From positions 34,287,708 through 34,351,707 of the forward strand of contig CM023532.1 of the NCBI GenBank assembly GCA_013350335.1: a DNA stretch of 64,000 nucleotides, given 5' to 3'. Each line of letters starts with the position of its first letter. Position 1 is the first letter of the stretch. Below the pieces are notes generated by a model. That model worked only from the letters and a program-made list of their open reading frames with translations, did not search any database and had not been told where the DNA came from. This DNA is from Chimonanthus salicifolius. Lineage: Eukaryota > Streptophyta > Magnoliopsida > Laurales > Calycanthaceae. The translations under genes and the position numbers were made by a program. Positions 21,506 through 34,248 of this stretch are shown here, one piece after another.

Positions 21506-22950
21506 GATAAAACTCGATATTCCAAAATATTTACATACTCAGTGAGACATTTTAAGTACATACTGCAGATTCAAAAGTTACCGCAAAGGATACTTTAGAA
21601 AATTAGAACTACAAAAGTCATCTGCCCTGCCTAATTGACGTGACTCAATTAGATGTGAGTTGAGCAGTGAGCGAGTTATACCATTTTCAGCTGAGTCATA
21701 TTTGAGCTTATTTATTTTATAAACCAAAGTTGAATGTCAAATTTGTAAACCATGTTTAGGAATTTCATGGATATTACAGATAATTCTGCCATCCCTAGTT
21801 CCATGATTCCCTACTGCATTTGGAATTGGATTTGGCCATTGATGAAAATCTATTTAAAAAAAAAAAAAAACCTTAAATTTTGCTGGGTAACTCAACTCGA
21901 GTATTAATCCAGTAATATAAATAGAAACTAGACGTAAGACTTTTAGAAGTAGTGATAAAAATTTCAATTGATTTCTCGTCAATTTTTTGACGCACAAGTG
22001 ATATTAATTTAAAAAACTTGATGGCAGTTGATGTTGAAACTTATGAATCACTTGTCACGTGTCTATAAACGTCAGTCTAAAACGCATAGGATTAGATAAA
22101 TAGTTTGATTTACATGTTCCATCAACTTTAAAACTTTTGACGTATTAGTCAGATCTCTAACGTATAATTCTTAAGGAAAAAAACATATGAGTTACAATAT
22201 AAAATACATCAATTCACCACAATCACCAAAAGTGGTGAAATAAACAAAATAAAGAGTTCGAGTTCCTCTTTATCCAACTCTCTTTTCTACACTCAAGTGA
22301 AGGATTTTATGTTGTTTTATTAAACAAGGGAGAATGGCTTATAAATCACCCACACATGTAAATAGAATCACATGACCATTAAATATGAGTCACATAACTT
22401 ATTTACCCATATATGAAAAATTCACCCATGTAACTAAAAATAAGATTTCAGCATGAGAATGGACCACTAAAAATTAATAAATTTCAACGAGTTATATATA
22501 ACCCACTGTGAAAAAAAAAACTATTTTCTTATAAATTTGTACTAAATTTGGTTTTTTGGTTCATATATTAATAAATAGAAGGGCACCAAAGATACAAATA
22601 CACTATCACTAAAAATTGAAAAGGAACCAAATTTGATCTTATTTTGAGATACAATTCATTAGTTCACAAAACTTTATAGCATTTAAAATTATACATAAAT
22701 AATCTAAAAAAAGAACAAAAAGAAATACATAGAGTATATAACTTCAGTGGAATATATATAGAATTTGAATTAAATTAGTAATTTAAGTAATTGAACTAGA
22801 CCCTATTGTAAATGGTTGATTTTATTTACATAAACAGAATAGATAAATAAGTTTAGAAAATTTAAATTATAATTCATATATCAATAATTATTAACTAAAT
22901 TTGGTAAAGTTATTATCTCTAAAACATTAATATAATTAAAATTAAATAAT
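21506..22950. other. Non-coding spacer, nothing recognised
   Basis: Very AT-rich DNA before the PLPBP gene. No TATA box was convincing; the sequence turns GC-rich abruptly at about 23000. Confidence 0.5.
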
Positions 22951-23086
22951 CAGAACTCATGACTCAGTTTTTTCACTTTAGAGTTTTCGTGCTTTCTTCT
23001 TTTCGAGTGAGTCTTGTCCACTCCCGTACCACCCACACACAAGGTGCCAAGAAGTGGAAGGAACTCGAACTCGACGGAGCTCTGCC

Positions 23087-26000
23087 ATGGAATGTGCCAC
23101 TATTACGTCTCTTCGCTCGGTCGTGGACCGTGTCCAACAGGCAGCAGAGCGCTCCGGGAGACCGGCCGACCGCGTGAAGGTGGTCGCCGTCAGCAAGACC
23201 AAGCCCGTTTCCCTCATCCGTCAAGTATACGATGCTGGACAACGCTGCTTTGGCGAGAACTACGTTCAGGAACTCCTCGACAAGGCCCCACAGGTATTAT
23301 TTTCTTCTTACACTTCTTTACAGCATCTCCTCGAACACCTCTTTCTTTATTTCTAAAGGGGAAATTGAATTATTCCTTCTTTTTCTTTTTCAAAATTTTC
23401 TCAGCTTCCTGAAGACATCGAATGGCATTTCATAGGTCACTTGCAGAGCAACAAAGCCAAATCCCTTCTCGGTATACTTACTGCTACGCCTTGTTTTACA
23501 TCTGCCTGCCTTTCCTTATACAACCCCCCACCGTCGGATGAATCAGATTGAAGGAGCGTTCTTCCTATCTGAGCCATCCAATTGTGGGGGGCACCGATGG
23601 ACTTGATCTGCTGGAGGCAGCACTATCACAGGGGCTGCTTAGATCAATTGATCGTAGCATGCCAATGATCTCTGATCGTTGGAGTAAGATTCTTTAGAAA
23701 ATAAAATAATTAAATATTCATTAATAGTTTTAAAAGTTAGTGTGACGGTATGTGGGGCAATCCCTAATGGGAGTTGGACTTCACCAAGGTGTATGCTATT
23801 TGCACGTGATATAGACTTAATTGGAAACAAGAAATCAATTGAATGAGGAATTCAGATTATGTAGGAAAGCTTTCAAAACAAATGGGCAAAGATTAAATAT
23901 ATAGAGTGTAACTTTAGTGGCGTAGAGTGCATAAAAGAGGAATTGATTATATTTGTAAATGACTTGCTATGATATTGTGATAATTTAGATACTATGGTGT
24001 GTCAACATTCATCAATGACTTATCATGTGTCTAGTGGAGTCGAGCATGTGATGTAGGTCAACCTAGTATGGGATAGATAAAGGGTATATTTTTCATCTTC
24101 AATTAGTTATGGAGCTCTTGGCGTATTCATTGGGTACTTAACAATTGGTATTAGAGCAGTTAGTACCATAATGGAGCTGATACTAATATGCTTGTAATAT
24201 CAGAGATGCCAATTGTATCATGATATCAGAGATGGCTAAAGCATAACTATACAGCTCGTAATACCATTCTTGCATCACTCCATTATGATTTTCTTTGAGT
24301 TTAAGTGAGTCCATTGCCAACAATCTCCCACTCAGTCCATTTAGTGGGCAAACAAAAAGAAGAAAAAAAGACAACATATCTTTTTTGAAGACAACATATG
24401 CCCATTACCATTTGGGTGAGTTTCTTTAACACTACCCACTCCCCCAATTGATTTGGTTTCATCAAATAATCCATGGGACATCTACTTGTCTCCCATGTGG
24501 TTTGATGGTATGCATGAAATGGATTTGCACATTGACCTCGCTCCTCTTGCTGAGAGACCTCAACAAATCCCTATCAGGATTATTGAACCACGCCATCCAA
24601 GTTCCCCAAGACCAATGGAAGTGGACAAGGGAAAGGGGAAAGCCATCTTCATTGAGGATCCAACCCTTTCTAATTCGAACTAAATTTCAGTCCTCTACCC
24701 CATGTATAGTTTTTGGTTGTGTTTTTTCTTTTTTCTTCTTTCATTTAGTGTTTGTGCTCTCTTCTTTTCCTTTTGTATGTTTGCTTCTTTTGTAATGAGG
24801 TACTATATTTACCCCAAAAAAAGGGAACCATTCACATCTAATAATTATATTCATGGTTTAGAAGAAATTCCATTTGCCAAGGCTTGCTAACATCAACCTT
24901 GCCCAAGAAATAGTGTTTAAGCATTGATCTAGCATATTTAAAAATTTTATAATGGCAGTAAAGGTGTAGATAAATAACATGTTTGGACTTGAATTGTAAA
25001 CCTCATATGGAAATTGGCTATACACCTATGTATTGGATTATTTGCTTAAACATTTTCATGTTTTTAATTGATTTTTCACATCAAATGTAAATTATCTTGC
25101 CTTGCTTATGAGCCATGGAAGAATCATATATGCCTTATCTATGCCTTGATAGGTCTCCCATTATTTCTAGGTAACATGTTCACTTACCTTCTTTGTTTGG
25201 CATGGGATCCCTATAGTATGGATTTAACATTGCTTATTATTTGTGCAGCTGGTGTCCCAAATCTTGCCATGGTTGAGACTGTGGATGATGAGAAGGTAAG
25301 TTTAATCAATTGTTGATTACTTTTAAAGAAACCGTTGATGCTTGTGGATCATTCAAACAAATTGACAAATTGAACCTTCTACTTTGTTGTTTTAAATGAT
25401 CCAAATAATTAGTCATTAAAAAAAAACTTGAAAACTGTCTGATATTGATATTCTTTCAGATAGAAAATTTATCATGATCACGTTTGATAATTATACAAGA
25501 GGTCAACATCTTTGCATAACCACTGTATGTATTCAACACAGATAGGCAGTTGGTTTCTTTTTCTAGCCTTTGTGACAAATTAATCAAGTCTTCATTCTCT
25601 ATTAAAATAATAGTCTAAACTTATAATGACTCTTTATTGTGAAGACAATGCCTTGTCTTCTCTTCCCAATGGTATAGAGCCTCTTTTATTTTATTTTTTT
25701 AAGGAATAGAGCTTCAATTGAGAATTAGAAGCTACAAGAACATAGATCAGTGCATCATTTTTTATTTTTTATATTTTGGTTTATGAAGAGTAATATTTGG
25801 GGAGAGGAAATGAGAGAGCCTTTTGATGATCTCTGCCTCGTGATGCCATGATTAGTGAGGAACTAATCCTGAAGTTGGGAGGCACCCATGGTCTGATCCA
25901 GGTAGCTTCTCTCCTTCCCAATTGGGTGTATGGCCTTTTAGCCACAAGAAAGGAAATGATTGGCTAAACACATGTAACAACAATGGGAGGAAGGGTTTTA

Positions 26001-29000
26001 CTGATCAACTTTTGACCTTTCTGCTAGTTCAAGCTGGATGCATGATGAAGCTAATGCAGGAAAGGCCGAAGTAAGAAGTTGCATGACACTTATCTATGAG
26101 GCACCGTTCATTGAACCCAAAGGGGCAGAAAGGCAAGATTTGTTACTAAGGATGGGAGAAAGGGATATTTTTGAGGGAGGTGGGGGTTCAAATTCTATTC
26201 TAGATTTTCGGGGCTGTCCTCTCAACGTATTCTTCTTGTTGGTTATTTATTCTACTTTTGCATTACTTTTTTTTTTCTGTATAATTTGAAATTAGTCTGA
26301 ATGCAATCTTCCTCACTTAGCAAGTGAAAAGTCCTTCATATCCTTTCAACAGCTGGCAGATATCTAATAAATTAGGATAGGTTAAGGACACTAGTAAGTT
26401 GGACAAAGATGACCAAGTTACAGAAATTTCTGTAGTAGAGAACAATAAAAAAGAAAGTGACCATTCACATCATGAGTGGAGGGTGTTGTTGTTGATGTAG
26501 TTGCTTATAGTTTTTTATTATTGAGATTGGGTTGGTGTTCAGTGTATTGTATTGTATCAAAAAGAATGCATTGCATTCTTCATATTCTCACATCGGACCT
26601 TAATGGGAAAAAGCCACCCACACTCGGGCAAGTTTCCTATGGTGGGTCAACAATGAATTGGTAGGCACCTTTGGTGGCTCTTTTTCTATTAATATATTCA
26701 CCATTAAAAAAAAACAATGAATTGGTAGGCTCCTTTTTTTTCTTTTTTGCATTGACCCTTTGTCACTTAGTTACTTCCTACCTTGACTTGGGTCTAGGGT
26801 TGTTTTGGGCCCTCATGGTTGGTTTAGGAGTTGGTCCTTCAGGAAAGACCAAGTTTTGTTAGAATTGGTATCATTTTTCTTGGGGAGCATGGAATGATGC
26901 AAATGAAGAAATTTTGAAAATAAGGTTGCTTCTGGATTTAATTGCTTGCACCAATCATGCATTCAATAATACAGTGGATCTTATCAACAAAGGAGCTGAA
27001 TCTACGTTGGGCTCTTTCTATTTCTAGTAAATATGTAATTGAATAGCACTAGATATTACAGTTTCCCACTCACTTGTTAGAGAACCATAAGCTTATCCAT
27101 ATTCATTTTAACTATATATGTATATATGCATATGAGTATATAACTTCACATACATGATATGCTATCATATGATACATATATGGAATTATGCCATGTATTT
27201 CTATTATTTAGAAAAGGCTTAGATACGGTGATAAGGAAATTAATTTGGCAAACATCAAAGGGGAAGACATTTTTAGTGGATATGCTGAGATGATGAGATG
27301 TGTATGGGAGTGAGTACAATCACAGAAACAGTTATGGAGAGACAGTGAAGTTCACAACTAGGGTTGGACTCCACCAGGGCCCTACCTTGAGACAGTATTT
27401 GCTTGCTTTAGTTATGAACAGTTTGACGTCATAAATCCATGATGAGTTTTTTGTGTTATGTATTGTTTGCAAAGATACAATACTAATTAGTGAAATAAGA
27501 ATTCAATTAAACCAGATGTGCAATTTTGGAGGAAAGCTTCTGAGATTAATGGATGGGAAATTAGTGGGTAGATGGAACAACGGATTGTAATTCTAGTTCA
27601 TCTTAGAGTAGAGAAACCAAATCAGTGAAGATTGATAATGACTTGGGTACAAGACTATAATAACTAACACAAGTACAATCTCTGGTACTTTGAAGATGTT
27701 AATATTTTCATTGCACTTGTGTGAATCATTAGACCTATATCCGTTTTTTTTTTTGAAAAGGTAACCAGAGAGTTTGTATCTTTACTCCATCAGACCCATA
27801 TAGCATGACTGCTTGTTTTCTTTTGCATCAGAATTGACCGTGGTATGTCTGTTCCGTCCTAAACTATTTATAGTTTACCATTTCCCATCATGTCATTGTT
27901 GTTATAATTCCCCCACCCCAAGAGAGAGTGAAGATGCTAGCTAGCTTTCCTAACATTCTATAGTGAAATGCATCAGTCATTTAAAAATTATTAAAAAAAC
28001 CATGTGTTGTCATAGCAATATGACTAGTTATTTCTCAGCTAGCCTTCATTTTCTATGGCAATGGGTTTGTCTTTTGTGCTTCACAGATTGCCAATCATCT
28101 TGATCGTGTGGTTGCAAGCATTGGAAGGAAGCCTCTGAAGGTCCTGGTTCAAGTTAATACCAGTGGCGAAGAATGTGAGTAGGGCAAAAAACATTTTTCA
28201 TGGTTCTGTATTGATAATTCAAGTGGTATGACAATGACTTGAGCAGCAGAGAATTTCTTGACTGTCAAATATTTTTCTTCTCAACATCCATTTGCTCTAT
28301 TCACATTTTCTTCAATTTTTTAATTAGTAAATTTATTAAAATAAAAAAAGACATTTTTTCATTGTATCAATGGCATAGGGATTGCATGAGTGATTTGGTG
28401 TTTGTCCAGATATGATCAAGGACCAAACACTTCTGACATAACCATGACCTATTAAGATTTAATTGTTTAATCCATTTTCATCTCTATTCTTATTAAATTA
28501 TCCCTTCACAAGTATCTTAGTTTATTGACCTTCATTATAGTAACCAATCATCATGATCGGGTTACTTGTGTTTTTTTTAATGTGTGGATGGAATTATGTT
28601 AAAATAGTGGTAACCAAAATCTGCATCTGAATTGGCTCCACGTCCCTGTTTGATTCAAGTCAGTTTAGTGGCCTTTGACCTTTCTTCTTTCAAGTTTGAT
28701 ATGATTCTTGTCTTCTGCTCGTATCAACACTTCGTACAACAGATGCATGGATTATTCAATTAATACCTCCACATGTTTTTGTTGTAGCAAAATTTGGTGT
28801 CGAGCCCTCTGGTTGTGTAGAACTAGCTAAACATGTTAAGCTGAGTTGCCCAAACCTTGAGTTTTCTGGCCTAATGACAATAGGGATGCTGGACTATTCA
28901 TCGACACCAGAGAATTTTAGGGTGGGTGATCGCTCCAGAATGATCAGTGGGTTAGTGGCTCTGATTTTTCTGAGTTTCTAATGTTTTGTTGTTGGAGTGA

Positions 29001-30129
29001 AACAGGCATTGTCAAACTGTCGAACAGAAGTTTGCAATGCTCTTGGAATAACTGAAGAGCAGTGTGAACTATCAATGGGTATGTCTGCTGACTTTGAGCA
29101 AGCGGTAAGGAGTTTATGCGCCATTTTTTTAATATTGAAATGTACAGAATCACCTTTTTGGTGGAAATTTGTTGCATCTTGTCAGGATTATATACTTCAT
29201 TCCTCTGCCATTTTCATGCAAAATATAACTGCATGATGCATTAATTGCTCTGGCAATAAGATGGACAGTATCAAATGTATCAACAACAGTAGAGTTTTTT
29301 ATGTTATCACTCTGCATTTGGCCTCATGCAATTTAGACACCTTAAATTTCTAATCTGGTTTTGAAAACTCAGAAGCTTTTGAGTAGCATTCCTCAGATTT
29401 AGGAAATAATTTCCTCAATTCATGAAAATGGCTACAAGTCAAAGTCTATATCAGATGCATCAAACTTTTCTAGCTCTAGAGAAAAATATAGTGTTTATAT
29501 AGAGCAGTCACAAAAGGAGATATGTTAAAGAGAAAAGAAGGTACAAAGTGCATAGCATAAAAGACTTGTACCCTCCCTTAGGAACATGGAAACATGGAAA
29601 CCTTACACTGTAATCCAAACACAGAGAACACCAAAACAACCCTCCCATCCCTATAACACTAGTTACAAAGAAACAATAGAAACATACACTTAACAAAAAC
29701 CAACATATTAATGATCCCTATCCACTCCCACTTTAGCAAGAAAGGTCTGCTACCCCATTCGCTGACCTCCTCACATGTTGGAAGGACACATACACTTTCG
29801 ATGCTAAGGCTTTGATTTCCCATACCACTGAGAGTATATAATATGCATTCAAATTCAAGTTTTGCATGTTTCTTGTTCAAGAACTTTTTACATTTTGATT
29901 GGTGTACATATATTGAATGTATCAAATGTATTCAATGTTTATCATATCATTGATGTGATACAACATGTGGTACAATCCAATATAAGTTTTAGATGTTATA
30001 TATGAAACAGGCAATGACTTTCGTTTGGGAAAATGGGTTATGCAGATTGAAATGGGGAGTACAATTGTCAGGATTGGATCAACTATATTTGGAGCAAGAG
30101 AGTATCCCAAGAAAGAAGAAAGCAAATAA
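23087..30129 (+). CDS. PLPBP: Pyridoxal phosphate homeostasis protein (PLPBP/YggS family)
   Basis: Seven exons: 23087-23293, 23405-23471, 25249-25295, 28087-28174, 28788-28921, 29006-29104 and 30046-30129. All are GT-AG, and they join in frame to 241 residues, the family's usual size. The protein is a single type-III-fold PLP barrel without catalytic activity of its own that binds and buffers PLP and affects amino-acid and keto-acid balance. Visible landmarks: KVVAVSKTKP with the PLP lysine at 37, CFGENYVQE (54-62), EWHFIGHLQSNK, SGLMTIGM (163-170), SMGMSADF (204-211) and RIGSTIFGAR (223-232), the last two forming the phosphate site. The start ATG is in a perfect GCCATGG context. No transit peptide is evident, so it is probably cytosolic. 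Exon 1 is GC-rich unlike its surroundings. Introns 2, 3 and 6 carry LINE debris, and a SINE lies just past the stop. Confidence 0.96.
23700..23870 (+). mobile_element. LINE reverse-transcriptase debris in PLPBP intron 2
   Basis: A broken frame reads GVGLHQGVC, resembling the GLHQGSALSPYLF block of plant L1-type reverse transcriptase, followed by a GKAFKTNGQR-like stretch. Frames are interrupted; boundaries are approximate. Confidence 0.45.
24448..24835 (+). other. Unrecognised frame with T-rich tail in PLPBP intron 2, possibly retroelement debris
   Basis: A 76-residue frame (24453-24683; contains MWFDGMHEMDLH and PSSPRPMEVDKGKGKAIF) is followed by a T-rich segment and A7, as in LINE 3' ends. 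I do not recognise the protein. Being intronic and isolated, it is unlikely to be a gene. Confidence 0.3.
26667..26714 (+). mobile_element. 48-bp LINE tail with 16-bp TSD in PLPBP intron 3
   Basis: CTTTTTCTATTAATATATTC and A9 are flanked by CAATGAATTGGTAGGC at 26651-26666 and 26715-26730, identical. It is an extremely 5'-truncated LINE insertion. Confidence 0.85.
27214..27660 (+). mobile_element. LINE reverse-transcriptase pseudogene fragment in PLPBP intron 3
   Basis: Fragments such as RVGLHQGPTLRQYLLALVMN and LWRKASEINGWEIS match the order of L1-type reverse-transcriptase blocks (GLHQGS..YLF..LVMD, then LEIWR..GF.IS). Stops and frameshifts separate them. The element is dead. Confidence 0.7.
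29495..29790 (-). mobile_element. LINE 3' end in PLPBP intron 6, antisense
   Basis: On the minus strand, VSFQHVRRSANGVADL is the end of the LINE RNase H domain, followed by a T-rich 3' UTR. No A tail is left. Confidence 0.65.
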
Positions 30130-30254
30130 TCTTCAAAGATGTGCTTTACGAAGTATGGCACCTTTCATTACATCTACCTTCAATTATCGTCATGCAGATT
30201 ACTAATGCTTATTGTCTATCTACCACATATCCACAAAAAAATGTGACATGATTT

Positions 30255-30436
30255 TTTTTTTTTTTTTTTGATTTGTGTGTGGGAAATTCAGACACAGTCC
30301 TACTAAAATCTGCACAAGTGAGCCCACTATCCTTAGGGTACACCAAAGTTAGGCCATGGAGGCTCAAACCCGCAACCTCCCACTTTCTGAGGCGGGAGGG
30401 AGGCAACCAGTTGAGCTACACCTATGTAGATAATGA
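30255..30436 (-). mobile_element. SINE family S1 just past the PLPBP stop codon
   Basis: T15-16 (the A tail), GTGTGTGGGAAAT, the B box complement GGCTCAAACCC and the A-box complement GGCAACCAGTTGAGCTAC. An 11-bp TSD, TGACATGATTT, lies at 30244-30254 and 30437-30447. It begins 126 bp after the PLPBP stop, so it may be inside the 3' UTR in antisense orientation. Confidence 0.88.
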
Positions 30437-30857
30437 TGACATGATTTAGATGGCTATTTCTGCCATAGATTTCAGTGTTTATATTTTTGTCATTCAAGAA
30501 TGCAATCAAATGCAATTGGATTGTAAAATACGTGCGTGTAAATGTTTTCAATTTCCTCCTTTTTTGATAATTGTTACTATCAAACACTCAAACCCCTGCT
30601 TTCTTGTGCTGACAGGTAAGTCTTTCAGTCAAGCTCACTTCTGCAATGTCTACTGAGGGTTTATCTCCATCATTTCTTATTAGTGTTGTATTCCAGTACA
30701 TTAAAAATTTGTCAATGTAGTTTTTCATTAGAAAATGGTTGTATATGATTTGGAAATTCAAAGCATTTAGTGTTACCCTTTTTAGTTCTTGTTACCCTTC
30801 AATTTATTAATCGGACTTTCATGGGCTTCTTGTAAAAGCATGGGCCTTACCGTCAAT

Positions 30858-31100
30858 TAGGAGTGTTCACGGGCCAGGTTTGGCCCGAGTATGCTTTATG
30901 GCAGCCCTGTTTATATATATAGAAGCCCAAGCCCACTCGAAGCACATCGGGCTTCACATGTTAAAGCCCGTGCCTGCCCATTTGGAAAAAAACACTAAGC
31001 CCGAGCTCTCCCATTTGAGACCATTAGAAATCCAGCCATTCATATTGAAAGTAGACAAAAAATTTAATCTCCAAAATCGATTTCTAATTACTTAATCTTA
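30858..31100 (+). repeat. GGCC-rich dispersed element, copy 1
   Basis: Begins AGGAGTGTTCACGGGCCAGG; a related end in inverse orientation occurs at about 61385-61420. Contains several CCCGAG/GCCCG words. Class unknown; the right boundary is a guess. Confidence 0.4.
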
Positions 31101-31439
31101 GTAGTCAATTGTTAGAAATTTTCTTTGTAAATTGAATAACAAGTTTTTCTTTGGGACTAAATTTATCCTTCTGTTTCCTTTATACTAATTACTATTTCAT
31201 CAAATTGGACTCATAGTCGATTTGAATTGTAAATGAACCGTTGAGGTTAGTGTAGTATAGTGGAAAAATTGTACATTGAGTTTGGGATAATGTAAATAAT
31301 GTTAGTGTAGTACAGTGGAGAAATTATCTATCACAAATAAAATAATTATTTTTTTATTGAGCCTATTTTTATATATTTGTCTCCTTCGTACTCATTATTA
31401 TCTCCTTGACGTGGACTCATGCTCAAGTTGAACTATAAA

Positions 31440-31634
31440 AACCCACCGCTGGGTAGCTCAGCTGATGGCCTCTCCTCTCGAGAAGGGAGAGGTCACGAGT
31501 TCGAGCCCCGGTGATCTTTACTCGGGTGTGTGGGGTTTATGTTGTTCCCCCTAGGAGTTTTAGGAGGGCTATGGTTAAGGTGTAAGTTGGAGTAGGTCTG
31601 AGGTTTCTCCTCGATCTTAAAAAAAAAATAAAAA
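31440..31634 (+). mobile_element. tRNA-derived SINE family S2, intact
   Basis: A box in GGGTAGCTCAGCTGATGG, B box GAGTTCGAGCCCC, a long body, and an A-rich tail. Flanked by 15-bp repeats AAGTTGAACTATAAA (31425-31439) and AAGTTTAACTATAAA (31635-31649), with one mismatch. The head spacing resembles a tRNA but there is no acceptor stem. Confidence 0.9.
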
Positions 31635-31834
31635 AAGTTTAACTATAAATGAGTCTACTCAAAGTGCAGTAGAGACTAGAGACATTACCTGTCCTGAACT
31701 GAATAACTAGTTTTTGGTTGAACCTAGATTTACAGCATTTGCCCTCTCATACACATTACTCTCACCTTGAATTGGATACATGGTAACAAAAGCCTTTAGC
31801 ACAATTGGTTAGGGTTTATTGATGCAGCTTAAAT

Positions 31835-32165
31835 GTTTTCGATTTAATCGGTATTTTGAGATATCGGTGAGATATATCTCTCCTTTTTTTCTGAAAATAT
31901 CTGTATTTTTATTTATTTTAATTTTTCTGAATTAAAAAAAAATTTAAAAAAATGAAAGGAAGTTTTTTTTTGAAAAATAAAATTTAAATTGCAAATATTG
32001 GCCGATATCTGAGCTGATATTAAATCGATATTTGTAGATATGGGCCGAGATATTGGTTGGACTCACAGATAAATTTCTTTTATTTTTTAAAAAAACAAAC
32101 CGATATTTAATGATATCAGCCAATATCATCATTGTACGACTGCTACGATACGTATCAGTTGAGAT
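31835..32165. repeat. GATATCGGCC-type repeat, copy 3
   Basis: Several related words: GAGATATCGGTGAGATATAT, TTGGCCGATATCTGAGC, GGGCCGAGATATTGG, CCGATATTTAATGATATCAG. Diverged; ends unclear. Confidence 0.5.
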
Positions 32166-32396
32166 TTTCTGTCATGCATCTGACGTGCAAACAAGCAGTT
32201 CATAGAAAATAATTTGTCAAATTTAAATATAAATGGCAACCTCAGTTCAATAGGATAAATAGATTTAAGATAAAAAATTATGATGAACTAGATTCATAGT
32301 TAATTTTAATTGTGAATGAGGTTAGTGTCATGTGGTTGCAAAATTATTCCATTATGCACAGAATAATCAATTTTTGGTTGGCACAACGTTTAAACC

Positions 32397-32570
32397 AGGG
32401 GTCCAAAAAACATTATCGGCCGAGATGTCAATCGATATCTCGACCGATAAAATTCTCTCTCCTAATTTATTTATTTTTTTTAACAAAAACCACAAAGACA
32501 TCGGTATATCAGCCGATATGACTCATATCAAATCTTATCATATCGGTTGATACGATTGATATTGATTTAG
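32397..32570 (+). repeat. GATATCGGCC-type repeat, copy 4
   Basis: Starts AGGGGTCCAAAAAACATTAT, the same opening as copy 1 at 7378, then CGGCCGAGATGTC, CGATATCTCGACCGAT and ATATCGGTTGATACG. Confidence 0.65.
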
Positions 32571-34132
32571 ACAAATTATTATAGTCCTATAAAGTTGACA
32601 AAGTAGCTTCAAGAGTAGCAAATAGATGTGGAGACATTTGGTTATAAAAAAATTGTGCTTGAAAAATAGGTATCATAATCAAACAATAATTACCACAAAC
32701 CATAGAATGCTTTTTGTATTGTTGACTTCATTCAAAGGCTTTATTAATAATGGTAAAGTCAGAGTAGTGCCCCTCATTGTAACCTAATTAAGTTCAAAAA
32801 TAAAAAAATACTCATTTAGTATAAAAAAATCAGTGACACGTGACCGTTGCATGTGTAGTGCATTCAGTGCCCGCTCCTCACACGCAGGACGGTTTTTTTT
32901 TTTTTCACGTCTCGCGGTGTCTAGGCGTCGCACTCGACTAATTCTCTGAGTGTGTGAAAATCCTATCTATCCGCATACACATGCACGATGGTTTTAGTAT
33001 ATTTCTAATGCTAAACTGGGTAAGAAACTAATGAAATAATGACAAAAAATTAATGCTGAAATTTGGACAGGTAGAGTTGGATTTTAATAAATTCAATTTA
33101 ACTTATATCAAAATTATTGAACTTGATTCAAATTGTTCAATCCAATTCAACCTGATTCAACTTGAGTGTTGATCCAACTCAATTTCAATGTTATATTAAA
33201 TTTTTTGAGTGGATCAGATCGAATCAGATCAATTTTTTAAAAAAAAAGCTTGACTCAACTCAACCTAAATTTAATTTGAAATTTTTTTCTCTTCACCTCA
33301 GCTCAATTCTAATTTTAAAAATATAAAACCCCACCCACGATTTCTGAAATTAAGCCATACGAGTAAAATTAAAACCCTATCTAAGTTTCTCTCTTACAAA
33401 AACCACAACCACAGATTTAGGTGACCTGGCTTGCCCGCAAATTCTCTGCGATGGTGTATCTAAATGACTACGCATTTTATCAAAATGAGTTGGTGGATTA
33501 AATAACAGCCCCTCAATGAATATAATTTTGGGAAATCTCAGCCATCCATTTTGAGAAAAAAAAAGAAGGAAATTAGCAATGTTATCATAGTATTGTATTC
33601 TTATTTGTATTATTAATATTGTAACTCGGTTGATTGATACTTTTCTTTATCTCTTCATAGTTCATATAAGCATATTATAGATTAATGAGATAAATGACTT
33701 AGATAATAACGATAATTGTATCTCTCAAAAATAATTATAAAAAAAATAAAAAATCTCTGGAGAGATTGGATTCTTAATTTTTTTTGGAAAAATGATACAT
33801 TTATTTTGAGTTGGGCCTCGTATAATTGAGTGGAGTAGATAAAGAACTCGATGAGTCACATAATTTAAAGAAATTTTTTTCTATTTAATTATTATAATTT
33901 TATAAGATGGGTCATCATAAATTATTATTTTTTATAAAACTTTAATGAGCGGTTTTACTTAGAGTTAGATTTTATCACTGAATTCGATGTGATAGGGCCC
34001 ACAAAAGCATGCCAGAAAGGCCAATAGCGAGTGTCTTTAATTGGGCCACCACACAAAACGATGAGACCTCCTTTGGAAATAAAGTCCGGCTTGCATTCCA
34101 ACGTGAAACTCTCCCTCTCTCTAGTCTCTCTC
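32571..34132. other. Non-coding spacer before the CNOT9 gene
   Basis: No gene. The 33080-33310 stretch is a low-complexity run of AACTTGATTCAA-like words on both strands. Confidence 0.5.
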
Positions 34133-34145
34133 TCTATATATATAA
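34133..34145 (+). promoter_or_regulatory. TATA box and pyrimidine patch of the CNOT9 gene
   Basis: CTATATATATAAG follows a (CT)-rich patch at about 34109-34134, a typical plant core promoter, about 105-116 bp before the ATG. Confidence 0.65.
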
Positions 34146-34248
34146 GTTTGATTTGGAAAGAAAGCGAAGCGCACGTTGGCAAGCGAGAGTGAAGGAAGGA
34201 AGAGAAACAGACGTTGGAAAGAAGAAGAAGAAAGCTCTTGCTTTGTAA

